This document shows, one piece after another, positions 44,079 through 55,029 of a DNA stretch of 64,000 nucleotides. Each line of letters starts with the position of its first letter. Position 1 is the stretch's first letter. The notes below the pieces were generated by a model. The model was not told the origin of the DNA. It did no database searches and was given only the letters and a program-made list of their open reading frames with translations. The position numbers were made by a program, and so were the translations under genes. This DNA comes from an uncultured Poribacteria bacterium (GTDB lineage: Bacteria; Poribacteria; WGA-4E; PCPOR2b): the NCBI GenBank assembly GCA_958296125.1, contig OY282444.1, positions 62,001-126,000 of the forward strand, in the 5' to 3' direction.

Positions 44079-44903
44079 ATGGCTATCGTTGATACACACG
44101 CACATATCTATTCCGAAGACACCGAAACGTATCCCCAAATCCCGGAACCCTACCTACCACCGCCCGGTCGAGGAACCATCGAAGACCTGAAAAACGAGGT
44201 TGAGGCAAACAGTATTGATCGCGTTGTCATCGTTCAAACCTTCACCGTTTACCAACACGATAATCGGCTCACGATTGATACCGTGCGGGAAAACCAAGAA
44301 TGGACAACCGGCGTTTTGAACCTCGATCCCTTTGACGATGGGTCCGTAAGTCTGATGGAGGAGGCATTTACAACAGGCATCCGCGGAAATCGGGTCTCTG
44401 CCAGTTGGCAAACGGATGGCTCCGTTCTCCCGGAACATCGGCGGCTATGGGAAGCAGCACAGCAGTTGGATGTGGTGCTCTGTGCTTTGCTTAGTCCCCC
44501 CAACTGTCGCTCACTGGCGAATCTGCTGGAAGCGTTTCCTGATGTCCCGGTTGTGCTTGATCACTGCGCCAATTTGAACGCCGCCAATTTTCCTGACTCT
44601 GACAATCTGGAAACGGTGCTGGCACTTGCAGAATTCGAGAATCTATACGCCAAACTGTCATTTATTGTCACCGGATCTGAGGAGGAATTTCCCTGCCGTG
44701 ATATGTTTGATGGGGTCCGGCAAATTATCGATGCTTACACGCCGGAAAGATGTATATGGGGCAGCGACTTCCCGACATCGCTCTGGATTCCCAAGGTAAC
44801 GTACCAACAGCATCTCGCAATTTTTCAGGAACATTTAGGGTTATCCGAAGCGGAAAAAGCTGCTATCTTAGGCGAAACTGCGATGAAACTCTGGTTTTCG
44901 TGA
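44079..44903 (+). CDS. COG3618-type amidohydrolase (metal-dependent TIM-barrel hydrolase)
   Basis: A 274-residue amidohydrolase-2 family protein. The N-terminal strand carries the HxH metal site (VDTHAHIYSED). Other conserved blocks are VVIVQTF, VPVVLDHCANL with the metal-site His, LYAKLSF, and the C-terminal CIWGSDFPTS with the catalytic Asp. Relatives hydrolyse lactones (for example 2-pyrone-4,6-dicarboxylate or L-fuconolactone) or decarboxylate aromatic acids. A second, different copy lies at 51842 in the catabolic cluster. The ATG follows aaggag about 10 nt upstream. Confidence 0.9.
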   Translation: MAIVDTHAHIYSEDTETYPQIPEPYLPPPGRGTIEDLKNEVEANSIDRVVIVQTFTVYQHDNRLTIDTVRENQEWTTGVLNLDPFDDGSVSLMEEAFTTGIRGNRVSASWQTDGSVLPEHRRLWEAAQQLDVVLCALLSPPNCRSLANLLEAFPDVPVVLDHCANLNAANFPDSDNLETVLALAEFENLYAKLSFIVTGSEEEFPCRDMFDGVRQIIDAYTPERCIWGSDFPTSLWIPKVTYQQHLAIFQEHLGLSEAEKAAILGETAMKLWFS

Positions 44904-44985
44904 CCCTGTCCCTTGAAGGCTTTGGAGGGTTGCTATACCGGCGAAAAAACGACGAAAGTGTAGCTTGATAAAGGTTGATAGAGCA

Positions 44986-46389
44986 ATGAATCCGAAAATT
45001 CCAACCGAAACACAATTACCATTATACAAAGCAGCACCACCGTCGGAGCCTGTCAATATCACTCAAGGACAGGCTGCCCGGCGGGTTTATATCGAAACCT
45101 ACGGCTGTCAGATGAATGTGAGTGATAGCGAGTTGATGTCGGGCATTTTAACCCGAAATGGCTACGAAATGGTGGATCGACTAGAAAATGCCAACGTTGT
45201 GCTGCTCAATACCTGTGCCATCCGCGAAAATGCTGAAGAGAAGGTGCTCAATCGCCTCAAACACCTAGATCATCGAAAACAGGTGCAATCGGATCTGGTT
45301 CTCGGCGTATGCGGTTGTATGGCGCAACACATGAAGACAAAACTGATCGATGCCGCACCGTATGTGGATTTCGTGCTGGGGCCCGATGCCTACCGGAATC
45401 TACCGATGGCAATCAATTCCGTGACAACAGGTGACCCATTCCTCGACTTGACGCTAGACAAAGGCGAGGATTATGCGGACCTCGCTCCCATTCGGGTGGA
45501 TGGTGTCCGGGCGTGGTTGACCATTCAACGGGGATGCGACAAAATGTGCACCTTCTGCATCGTGCCTTTTGTACGTGGACGCGAACGAAGCATCCCAATG
45601 CACCTGTTAGTTGATGATGTGAAACGGCTTGTCGATGAAGGCTTCAAAGAGGTTGTTCTCCTCGGTCAGACGGTGAACTCTTATAACGATGGGACGCATA
45701 ATTTTGGAGACCTCCTGTTTGCGATGAGCGAGGTTGAAGCTATCGAGCGAATACGTTTCACTTCGCCACATCCGAGCGATGCCACCGATGCCCTGATTGA
45801 GGCGATGGCGAGCTGCGATAAGGTCTGTAACCAGATCCATCTGCCACTGCAATCCGGATCGACGAAGGTGCTGAAAGCAATGCGACGCACCTACACCGCG
45901 GAGGCGTACCGAGAACTGGTCGCCAAAATGCGAGCGCGCATCCCGAATCTCTCAATCTCCACAGACGTGATTGTCGGCTTCTGTGGCGAAACAGAGACCG
46001 ACTTTATGGAGACGTATAACCTGATGGCTGAAATTCGCTACGATTCGGCGTTCATGTTCAAGTATTCGTCCCGCGAAGGCACACTCGCAGACAAAACGCT
46101 CGACGATGATGTGAGCGATAAAGAAAAGGGATGCCGTTTGAGGGAGATTATTGAGTTGCAAGAGGGCATCTCCCACGAAATCAATCAGGGCTTGATTGGT
46201 GAAACCGCAGCGGTTTTGGTCGAAGGGGAATCGCGGCGAGACCCGAACAGATACCAAGGAAAGACCGATGGTTTCAAAACAACCGTGTTTCCGAAGGAGA
46301 ATTCGCAGGTTGGCGATCTCGTGCGTGTGAAAGTTGAGTCTGTGACAGCGCATACGTTGATTGGATCGCTTGTTGCTGCGCCGCTGTAA
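44986..46389 (+). CDS. miaB: tRNA-2-methylthio-N6-dimethylallyladenosine synthase
   Basis: Methylthiolates i6A37 of tRNAs that read UNN codons. The protein has about 467 residues in three domains. The N-terminal UPF0004 domain binds one 4Fe-4S cluster through three cysteines (YGCQMNVSDSE, NTCAIRENAEEK, GVCGCMAQH). The radical-SAM domain has CDKMCTFC, and a C-terminal TRAM domain (about 395-467) binds tRNA. ATG 44986 is used; a TTG seven codons earlier is open. It lies about 80 bp behind the amidohydrolase and 39 bp before mqnB. Confidence 0.96.
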   Translation: MNPKIPTETQLPLYKAAPPSEPVNITQGQAARRVYIETYGCQMNVSDSELMSGILTRNGYEMVDRLENANVVLLNTCAIRENAEEKVLNRLKHLDHRKQVQSDLVLGVCGCMAQHMKTKLIDAAPYVDFVLGPDAYRNLPMAINSVTTGDPFLDLTLDKGEDYADLAPIRVDGVRAWLTIQRGCDKMCTFCIVPFVRGRERSIPMHLLVDDVKRLVDEGFKEVVLLGQTVNSYNDGTHNFGDLLFAMSEVEAIERIRFTSPHPSDATDALIEAMASCDKVCNQIHLPLQSGSTKVLKAMRRTYTAEAYRELVAKMRARIPNLSISTDVIVGFCGETETDFMETYNLMAEIRYDSAFMFKYSSREGTLADKTLDDDVSDKEKGCRLREIIELQEGISHEINQGLIGETAAVLVEGESRRDPNRYQGKTDGFKTTVFPKENSQVGDLVRVKVESVTAHTLIGSLVAAPL

Positions 46390-46428
46390 AGCAAACTATA
46401 ACGGATTGTGTGATTGAGGATCAACCAA

Positions 46429-47183
46429 ATGCCGAATTTGCTGCTGGTCAGTGCAACGGAGATCGAATCCGCTACTATCCAAACCGCTCTCGGAGATGCC
46501 AAAACCACCCGACACGCCGGCAAAACAGCGATTGTCGGAAATTTATGTGGATGGCGATGCACGCTGCTTCACACCGGTATCGGTGCCGTCAACGCGGCGC
46601 ACGCACTGACTTGTCAACTTGAGAGGCAACTACCTGACTTGGTGATCCAATTTGGGATCGGTGGTGCTTATGTGCCGACAGGCTTACCCATCCGATCTGT
46701 TGCTCTGGCGACAGAGGAGATTTACGGCGATGTCGGCGTGGTGACACCTGAAGGTTGGAAACCAGCGGACGAGATTGGCATCCCTTTGGTGCACGGTAGT
46801 CCACCTTACTTCAATCATTTTCCACTGGATTTGCAGCTGGTTTCAACCGCCGCTGAGATTTGCGGAGTGAGATACGGCCCGTTTGTCACCGTTTCGCAGT
46901 GCAGCGGCGTTCAGGCGGTCGGAGATGCACTCCACGCTCGCTTCAATGCGCTGTGTGAAAGTATGGAAGGTGCTGCAGCCTCCCATATTTGTAAGTTATA
47001 CGACGTTCCATTTCTGGAGGTGCGCGGCATCAGCAATCTGGTCGAAGATCGACAGGTCCAATCTCATCAAGACCCCCGATCCAGATCGGGACCCGCCCGG
47101 TGGGACATCCCGGGTGCAGCGGACGCCGCACAGTCCGCTCTCATAAAAATTATCAGCGATAAAAAAATTAAGCATTACAAATT

Positions 47184-47187
<4 letters not shown>
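46429..47187 (+). CDS. mqnB: Futalosine hydrolase MqnB
   Basis: Releases hypoxanthine from futalosine in the alternative (futalosine) route to menaquinone. A 252-residue nucleoside-phosphorylase-fold protein. Visible blocks are LLVSATEIES at the start, LHTGIGAVNAA, VIQFGIGGAY, LATEEIYGDVGVVTP, and ESMEGAAASHIC followed by VRGISNLVEDR. Between that and the final RWDIPGAADAA lie extra residues encoded by a 16-nt palindrome and its flanks (47060-47102), not expected in the family. ATG 46429 has tgagga 8 nt upstream. It overlaps map by 4 nt. Confidence 0.9.
47075..47090. repeat. Palindromic in-frame insertion inside mqnB
   Basis: CCCGATC and GATCGGG surround CA, a perfect 7-bp stem. It lies in the extra loop between the VEDR and RWDIP blocks of MqnB. 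A similar stem word, CCCGATCttgtCGGG, is found at 6267-6281. Confidence 0.5.
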
Positions 47188-49290
<2,103 letters not shown>

Positions 49291-49335
49291 ATATAGTAAA
49301 CTCCAACCGGCAGCAGAAGAAGGGAGTTTATTAGC

Positions 49336-49719
49336 GTGGGGAAAATACTCTGGGTCGGATTAGGGGGCTTCCTTGGCTCAATCGGCCGATACCTCTTAAG
49401 CGGGTATATTCAACACCTGGTGAGCGGCACCGGATTTCCCTACGGGACCTTGGCAGTCAATCTGACCGGCTGCTTGTTCATCGGATTTCTTTCCCAATGG
49501 GTAGGGACGCGCGGATTCTTGAATCCGGAGGCTCGCTTATTTGTTTTTATGGGACTGTTAGGCGGGTTCACAACGTTCTCAACATTTAGCAACGAAACCG
49601 TGAATCTGTGGCAAGCTGGCGAAAGTGCTGCTGCTCTTGCCAACGTCACTGTGCATGTGGGACTCGGTTTGGGAGCTGCTTGGCTTGGTCATGGGCTCGC
49701 CTACGGGATGTGGAGATGA
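49336..49719 (+). CDS. crcB: Fluoride exporter CrcB/Fluc
   Basis: A 127-residue inner-membrane fluoride channel that dimerises in antiparallel fashion. Four hydrophobic helices are visible. Conserved residues include GGFLGSIGRYLLSG near the start, GTLAVNLTGCLFIGF with the pore Asn, and GLLGGFTTFSTFSNET with the phenylalanine and Thr/Ser track. The start is GTG 49336 with gaagaaggga upstream. No fluoride riboswitch is seen in the 45-bp gap after eno, so it is likely read through from eno. Confidence 0.95.
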   Translation: MGKILWVGLGGFLGSIGRYLLSGYIQHLVSGTGFPYGTLAVNLTGCLFIGFLSQWVGTRGFLNPEARLFVFMGLLGGFTTFSTFSNETVNLWQAGESAAALANVTVHVGLGLGAAWLGHGLAYGMWR

Positions 49720-49730
49720 GAGGTTAATAC

Positions 49731-49770
49731 TTCCACGCTTCACGGCTTCTTTTTTTTTTACGTTTTACGC
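49731..49770 (+). repeat. TCACG-type intergenic repeat, copy 5
   Basis: A degenerate run (ttccacgcttcacggcttc, a T10 stretch, then acgttttacgctg) lies in the gap before the 2-hydroxyacid dehydrogenase. It resembles the runs at 6224, 8571, 17127 and 35765. The T10 stretch might add to termination after crcB. Confidence 0.35.
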
Positions 49771-49854
49771 TGCGAAGGGAGCAAGCGAACCCCAAAACAA
49801 TTTTGATCCGTTCTACATAAACTGAAACTTGTAACAACAGAAAGAGAGAAATTC

Positions 49855-50895
49855 ATGACGCACGAAAAATTCCGTGTTGGATTGACACCCGGTTTCCTTG
49901 GAGATGATGGCAAAGTTCGATTCAAGGATGTTGGATTAAATCTTTTAGACAGAGAGCCGCACATCGAATATACATTTATTGCACACGAGCGACCATTTGT
50001 GCCGCCGGATGAGATACGCGGCTTGGATGCCTTCATCGCCCTTGGAGGGAAGTATCCCCGCGAGACATTTGAAGGGGCAGATCGATTGACTCTGATCGCG
50101 AGGCACGGAGTTGGCTACGATAACGTTGACCTCCATGCAGCAACTGAAGCGGATGTGATGATCGCTATCGCACCAAGTGGTGTCCGTCGTCCCGTGGCAG
50201 AAGGTATTATTGGGCTTATGTTTGGACTCTCGAAAAACATTTTCAAATATGACCGTGCAACACGCGCCGGAACTTGGCGCGATGGGTTAGAAGTCGGCTT
50301 TGACCTAATTGGGCGCACACTGGGGTCGGTCGGGCTTGGAAATATTTCTACTGAACTGTTCCGCTTACTACAGCCGTTCGGTATGCGATTCCTGACGTTT
50401 GACCCGTATGTTTCGCCGGAGGTTGCGAAATCCCTGAACGTGGAGGTTGTGGATCTGCCCACCGTGATGCGGGAATCCGATTACGTGTGCGTTACCTGTC
50501 CGCTGACCGATGAGACGCGCGGATTGATCGGTGAAAAAGAGTTCGCACTCATGAAGCCGACAGCGTTTTTTATTAACACCGCTCGGGGTCCTATTGTTGA
50601 TCAACACGTCTTGACGCAGGTTTTGCAAGAAAAGCGCATCCGGGGTGCGGGCATTGATGTCTTTGAAGAAGAACCGGTAGACCCCAATGAACCGTTGTTA
50701 AAGTTGGATAACGTGATTGTGTCCCCTCACGCCATCGCTTTGACGGAGGAATGCTACCGAGACATCGGTAGGCTGAACTGTCAGAAGGCAATTCAGGTGT
50801 CACAGGGCAAAATTCCAGATAATGTGGTGAATCGCGAGGTTCTTGAGCGGAAGTCTTTTCAGGAAAAGCTGGCGAGATATCGGGGAGGAGCATAG
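49855..50895 (+). CDS. D-2-hydroxyacid dehydrogenase (phosphoglycerate dehydrogenase-like)
   Basis: A 346-residue NAD-dependent D-2-hydroxyacid dehydrogenase. The nucleotide loop is GSVGLGNIS in the second Rossmann half. The catalytic residues Arg (NTARGPIVD), Glu (DVFEEEPVDP) and His (SPHAIALTEE) are all present. No ACT domain follows, so it is probably not SerA. It is the first gene of a same-strand group with the DapA-family gene (gap 1 nt), an amidohydrolase and a PfkB kinase. A role in a sugar-acid or hydroxyacid breakdown route is inferred. Confidence 0.9.
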   Translation: MTHEKFRVGLTPGFLGDDGKVRFKDVGLNLLDREPHIEYTFIAHERPFVPPDEIRGLDAFIALGGKYPRETFEGADRLTLIARHGVGYDNVDLHAATEADVMIAIAPSGVRRPVAEGIIGLMFGLSKNIFKYDRATRAGTWRDGLEVGFDLIGRTLGSVGLGNISTELFRLLQPFGMRFLTFDPYVSPEVAKSLNVEVVDLPTVMRESDYVCVTCPLTDETRGLIGEKEFALMKPTAFFINTARGPIVDQHVLTQVLQEKRIRGAGIDVFEEEPVDPNEPLLKLDNVIVSPHAIALTEECYRDIGRLNCQKAIQVSQGKIPDNVVNREVLERKSFQEKLARYRGGA

Positions 50896-50896
50896 A

Positions 50897-51820
50897 ATGG
50901 GTAAGCAAAACTTGGATAGAGAAGCGTGCCGCAACGTCTTGGTGGTTGCCATTACGCCACGGCGGGAGGATCGGCAAGTCGATTTGGAAGGCGTGCGGAA
51001 AAATGTCCGTTACCTCATCCAGCACGGCGTGGACTTCATCATGCCGGAGTGCGGCACCGGCATGGTCTACGATGCCAGTCTGGAGGAGTATGAAGCCGTG
51101 GTTGCCACATTCCTTGACGAAGCTGGAGATGCAGCGTATATTGTGCCGGGTATCGGTCCAGGATTTGGGAGAGCTTTGGAGATGGGACACATCGCCCGAT
51201 CCCTCGGTGTCGCTGGCGTGATGATTATGCCGGTGGTTGGTCCTGCCTCCGCCAACGGAGTTTACAACGGGTTCCGAGAGATTACGAAGGTAGTGCAGTT
51301 ACCCACAGTCCTCTACCAACGGCGGCTAGATATTATGCCGGTGGACGATGTGATCGGCCTCTGTGCCCTAGACGAGGTGGTCGGGCTAAAGTATGCGGTG
51401 GAGGACTTAGACACCTTTGATCGAATTGTAGAGAGGGCAGGAGATCGCGCGGCGATGGTCTGTGGTATGGCAGAAGATCCCTGCATTGATTACATGGCAC
51501 ACGGCGCAGTAGGTTTCAGTTCGGGCATGGCGAATTTCGTGCCACGAATGAGCTTGACGCTGCTTCAAAAATTGGCAACAGGTGATAAGGCAGAAGCGGA
51601 ACGCCTCCGAGCACTGATGGTGCCGTTCGAGGATTTTCGAGGTGAAAATGGAGCGCGGTACAGTGGTTCGGCGTTACATGCCGCCATGGATTACGCGGGA
51701 TTGTCCGGTGGTCCAGTCATTCCTTTTGCTGAGGATGTGGGACCGCAGGAGTTGCCACGAGTTCATGCCATGATGGACGCATTGATGACAGAAGAGACGG
51801 GATTGCGAGCTAGCAATTAG
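50897..51820 (+). CDS. DapA/DHDPS-family Schiff-base aldolase or lyase
   Basis: A 307-residue TIM-barrel protein of the dihydrodipicolinate synthase/N-acetylneuraminate lyase superfamily. The Schiff-base Lys lies in VVGLKYAVED and the assisting Tyr in TVLYQRR. The first strand region (VVAITPRREDRQVD, then VDFIMPECGTGM) is family-like, although the usual GTTGE is ECGTGM. ATG 50897 has ggaggag upstream and follows the previous stop by one base; the frame opens 18 codons earlier. Family members cleave or form keto-deoxy-acids, so a 2-keto-3-deoxy sugar-acid aldolase is plausible; it is unlikely to be the lysine-pathway DapA. Confidence 0.87.
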   Translation: MGKQNLDREACRNVLVVAITPRREDRQVDLEGVRKNVRYLIQHGVDFIMPECGTGMVYDASLEEYEAVVATFLDEAGDAAYIVPGIGPGFGRALEMGHIARSLGVAGVMIMPVVGPASANGVYNGFREITKVVQLPTVLYQRRLDIMPVDDVIGLCALDEVVGLKYAVEDLDTFDRIVERAGDRAAMVCGMAEDPCIDYMAHGAVGFSSGMANFVPRMSLTLLQKLATGDKAEAERLRALMVPFEDFRGENGARYSGSALHAAMDYAGLSGGPVIPFAEDVGPQELPRVHAMMDALMTEETGLRASN

Positions 51821-51841
51821 GAATAGGGAAGGAGTTTTTTG

Positions 51842-52684
51842 ATGATTGTTGATACCCACGTCCACGTTTGGGAAATTGACCCACCCAAATATCCTGTCGG
51901 TCCGACTTCACCCAACTGGAATTCCTATCCGGACGAGCCAGGCACCGCCGACGAACTGTTGGCAGAGATGAACGCGCACGGAGTGGATTGGACGGTGCTA
52001 GTGCAGACCAGTTGGTCAACTTGGGATAACGGCTACATCGCTGATTCCGTAGCACGCTTTCCAAACCATTTCATCGGGCACGGCTTAATTGACCCTCAGG
52101 ACCCAAACAATGCGGAACAGGTGCGCTACTGGATAAAGGAACGGGGGCTGGCTGGCTTTCGTTTTCACCCAATGTACTATCCCAGCGAAAAGATCCTGCT
52201 GACCCGTCAGAATGAACCGATGTGGGAAGAGATTGCTTCGCTGGATACGGTTATCCAATTTCATCTGCGGGCGGAGTTTGCCGATCAGGTAGCAGCAATT
52301 GCAGATCGATACCCCTCCCTGACACTAATCCTCGACCACATGGGCTACCCCCAAGTTGATGCGGACGAAGCCGAATTTCAGCCAATTGTTGAGCTTGCCC
52401 GGCACGACAATGTGTATTTGAAGCTATCAGATGTCGCCGGTCGATCTAGCCAAGATTTTCCTTACACAGACGTGCAACCGTTCATCAAGAAACTACTAGA
52501 AGCCTTTGGAGCCGATCGGATGGTGTGGGGGACGGGATACCCAGGTCATCACCGTCTCAAGCACAAGTGGCCAACCCTGGATCAGGAGTTACGCCTTGTC
52601 CGAGAAGGTTTGCCTTTCCTGACAGATGCCCAGCGAGAACGCATTTTGGGCGGCACCGCGGCGGAGATTTGGGGACTAAAATAG
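51842..52684 (+). CDS. COG3618-type amidohydrolase, second copy
   Basis: A 280-residue amidohydrolase-2 protein. It has the HxH site (VDTHVHVWEID), a barrel segment GFRFHPMYYP, LILDHMGYPQ with a metal His, VYLKLSDV, and C-terminal MVWGTGYPG where the Asp of the usual WGSD/WGTD is Gly, an unusual change. The first copy at 44079 keeps the Asp. ATG 51842 is used, with aaggag 8 nt upstream; a TTG one codon earlier is open. It lies 21 bp behind the DapA-family gene and is likely to act on the same pathway, possibly a lactone. Confidence 0.88.
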   Translation: MIVDTHVHVWEIDPPKYPVGPTSPNWNSYPDEPGTADELLAEMNAHGVDWTVLVQTSWSTWDNGYIADSVARFPNHFIGHGLIDPQDPNNAEQVRYWIKERGLAGFRFHPMYYPSEKILLTRQNEPMWEEIASLDTVIQFHLRAEFADQVAAIADRYPSLTLILDHMGYPQVDADEAEFQPIVELARHDNVYLKLSDVAGRSSQDFPYTDVQPFIKKLLEAFGADRMVWGTGYPGHHRLKHKWPTLDQELRLVREGLPFLTDAQRERILGGTAAEIWGLK

Positions 52685-52831
52685 TGTCATGAGAATTGTG
52701 CAGAATAATAATTGTTCCCCATTTTCCCCGTCAATTGAAGTGGATTGAGGTCTGGGCATCAATTAACTGCCAAACTCATAAGAGTTCGGCTACAACATTG
52801 TCCTTCTAAGTTCTATTATCAGGAATTTCTC

Positions 52832-53761
52832 ATGAATCAAGACAATTTTCCAGATGTCATTGGAATTGGCACATGCACCGCCGATATGCTCTTTGTCGTT
52901 CCGCAACCACCGACGTATGGGAGATCGTGGCGTGCTTCTCAATATCTACGCCAGTCCGGTGGTCCGGTCGCAACAGCACTCGTTACCCTTGCCCGGTTGG
53001 GGGTTTCCACCCGCTTCATCGGGAGAGTCGGCGATGACCCCGAAGGCGTGTTCATCCGCGAAGAATTTGGGAAGGAAGGCGTAGATACTAGCCGATTGAT
53101 GCTTGAACCGAACGCCTTATCTCGCGCTGTTCTCGTTCTCGTTGATCAAGCTACAGGTGAACGTTGCTTCACTTCCCGTCGGGAGACTAACACTCCTTTA
53201 ACCGTGTCAGATTTGAATCGCCAAGAGATTACATCTGCCAAGGTCTTGCACCTAGACGATGCCGATGAAGCCTCGATCCAAGCGGCAAAATGGGCGAAAG
53301 CGGCGGGGGTTACTGTGGTGTTAGATGGCACGTGGCACAGTGAATTGATCACGGAGCTACTGCTGCCGTTGGTCGATATTCCTATCGTATCAGAAGTTTT
53401 TGCACAGGAATGGATGCCCGGGGCACCGCCCGAAGCAGTCGTGCAGCGACTTTGCGAATTTGGCGCACGCATCGCAGTCATAACGCTTGGCGAGCGGGGC
53501 TGTGTTGCACAATGGGAAGCGGGGCTCCTTACGTTTCCAGCCTTCCCCGTTGATGTGTTGGATACCACCGGTGCGGGGGATGCTTTTCACGGTGGGTTTA
53601 TCTATGGTGTTCTGCAGGACTGGAGCGTTGCGGAGATAATCCGGTTCGCTTCGGCTGTTGCTTCGCTCAACTGCTGTCAACTCGGTGGGCGCAGTGGCTT
53701 GCCAACCCTCGAAGAGGTTCATCAATTTTTGGAAGATTTTCCGGCACCGGATAGCCAATGA
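52832..53761 (+). CDS. PfkB-family sugar kinase
   Basis: A 309-residue ribokinase-fold kinase. The N-terminus (IGIGTCTADMLFVV) and the GGPVATALVTLARLG block are typical, and the ATP/anion-hole signature DTTGAGDAFHGGFIYG contains the catalytic Asp. Members phosphorylate ribose, fructose, 2-keto-3-deoxygluconate or nucleosides. Together with the upstream dehydrogenase and DapA-like aldolase, a 2-keto-3-deoxy-acid kinase is one reasonable guess. ATG 52832 begins at the family start; the frame is open 29 codons earlier. About 147 bp separate it from the amidohydrolase. Confidence 0.9.
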   Translation: MNQDNFPDVIGIGTCTADMLFVVPQPPTYGRSWRASQYLRQSGGPVATALVTLARLGVSTRFIGRVGDDPEGVFIREEFGKEGVDTSRLMLEPNALSRAVLVLVDQATGERCFTSRRETNTPLTVSDLNRQEITSAKVLHLDDADEASIQAAKWAKAAGVTVVLDGTWHSELITELLLPLVDIPIVSEVFAQEWMPGAPPEAVVQRLCEFGARIAVITLGERGCVAQWEAGLLTFPAFPVDVLDTTGAGDAFHGGFIYGVLQDWSVAEIIRFASAVASLNCCQLGGRSGLPTLEEVHQFLEDFPAPDSQ

Positions 53762-54077
53762 GCATCGAGGAACAAGATATTAAGCCCTGTTTTGTGGGAG
53801 CCCTTCTTTCGAGAGACCGCGTTGACATTTTGCTGTAGCGAATTCGGCAAACGCTGTAGTCATTGCGTCACCTCTGTGTCCTCTATGTCTCTGCACTCAT
53901 TCCGTTGCGAAATGCCACGTCCGAATTTACTCCCCGAATTTACTCATTAAAAAAAAGTGAAAAAAAGAGCTAAACTTTTTCAATTGAAACCGATATTAAT
54001 ATATAGAGATCGAAAACACTTGTTCATAAGAACTCGACTTTCAGGTGAAATTCCTCAAATGGGTATAGAAATAAATT
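53762..54077. other. Intergenic region, AT-rich, no gene recognised
   Basis: No reading frame in this 316-bp stretch has a plausible product. From about 53945 it is very A/T rich, with a TTTCAATTGAAA palindrome at 53978-53989. It may hold the promoter of the downstream sigma-like gene, but no box pair at proper spacing stands out. Confidence 0.3.
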
Positions 54078-54232
54078 AGTTGAGGGGGGCTCATAAATAA
54101 ATATTCTCTGTGGGAGTGGCATCCTTGCCACGATTCCCCTAGGCTTTCGGAAACTATCGCGATCGGGAGATCGCTCCCACAGGTGTTTGTATCTGCATCG
54201 GCTCTTGGCTGTATTATGAGCCCCCCTAAACT
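54078..54232. mobile_element. 155-bp palindromic MITE-like element
   Basis: Terminal inverted repeats of 19 bp (agttgaggggggctcataa at 54078-54096 and the reverse complement of agtttaggggggctcataa at 54214-54232) match at 18 positions. Inside, a second perfect 9-bp inverted repeat (CTGTGGGAG, 54108-54116; CTCCCACAG, 54174-54182) encloses two small hairpins: GTGGC/GCCAC (54116-54131) and GCGATC/GATCGC (54159-54174). The result is a nested, multi-branched fold. It contains no gene and no obvious target duplication. It sits 69 bp before the sigma-like gene. Confidence 0.7.
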
Positions 54233-54301
54233 CCCTTTCCTCAAGAATGCACCGCTCATTTGCAACCCAAATGAACTCGCCACTTAGAAGGAGGAAGAAT
54301 C

Positions 54302-54934
54302 ATGGCACGGCAACGAGGTCCCCATTACTCAAAAAAGTGTCCTTTCCATATTACCCCCAATCAACCCTTAAGTGCAGAGAAGTCGATTAACCGATGTGTG
54401 AGGTGCGTGACCTGTAACAGCCAACGGCTTCAATCCATGAAAGCCGATTTGCATCAAATCACACATCTGGCAATCGCTGAAAACTCGCCGAAGTACGACC
54501 CCGACCATCAATCGGGTGCAAGTTTCAGCACGTTTATTCGTTCCCGGGTTTGTGCCACGCTCTGGAACAAAAGCAAAAAGCTCCTCCAGTTAATTCCATT
54601 TCCTGCGGTTGATGGGGTTGGAGAACCTCAACAATTTACAGCCAACCCGTTGGTTGATGGGCTGGCAACGGAGGCATGTCAAAGTGAAACCGTTGATGAA
54701 ACTGTGGCTTTTGATGTCGACCTTGAACAATTCAAGACATTGTTGCCAAAACTTCTGTCATGTTTATCTGAGAAGGAAGGTAGGGTCTTGAAGTTGAGAT
54801 TTTTTGAGGGGCTTAAGACCGTTGAGATAGCCGAGGTCCTTGGTGTGACCAAGGGACGCGTGAGCCAACTGTCGCGCGCAGCTCTGACTAAATTGGAAAA
54901 GTTGTATCTTTCTGGGGTAGCTCAGCAAGGGTAG
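54302..54934 (+). CDS. Small sigma-70-family RNA polymerase sigma factor
   Basis: A 210-residue protein. The C-terminal 60 residues are sigma region 4: LSEKEGRVLKLRFFEGLKTVEIAEVLGV, then a recognition helix TKGRVSQLSRAALTKLEK. A segment near residues 65-90 (YDPDHQSGASFSTFIRSRV) resembles the end of region 2. The N-terminus is cysteine-rich (KKCPF then CVRCVTC), perhaps a zinc knuckle, which is not standard. Strong ribosome site aaggagg. It is probably an alternative sigma or sigma-like activator. The gene ends in a tandem 14-bp repeat (gggtagctcagcaa twice, 54915-54943). Confidence 0.75.
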   Translation: MARQRGPHYSKKCPFHITPNQPLSAEKSINRCVRCVTCNSQRLQSMKADLHQITHLAIAENSPKYDPDHQSGASFSTFIRSRVCATLWNKSKKLLQLIPFPAVDGVGEPQQFTANPLVDGLATEACQSETVDETVAFDVDLEQFKTLLPKLLSCLSEKEGRVLKLRFFEGLKTVEIAEVLGVTKGRVSQLSRAALTKLEKLYLSGVAQQG

Positions 54935-55029
54935 CTCAGCAATAGGGGATTCAAATGCTTTCTGCTTCTACATCAAGATTACCATTAGGGTAGTCTTGGT
55001 TAACCTATAACCTAAAGGAGGGTTAGATC

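Noticed and set aside
49291-49335. Possible fluoride riboswitch before crcB
   Set aside because: The 45-bp gap is too short and lacks the conserved riboswitch sequence and pseudoknot pattern.
54915-54943. Tandem 14-bp repeat at the end of the sigma-like gene
   Set aside because: It only shifts the stop by one codon and has no other copy in the window, so it looks like simple slippage.
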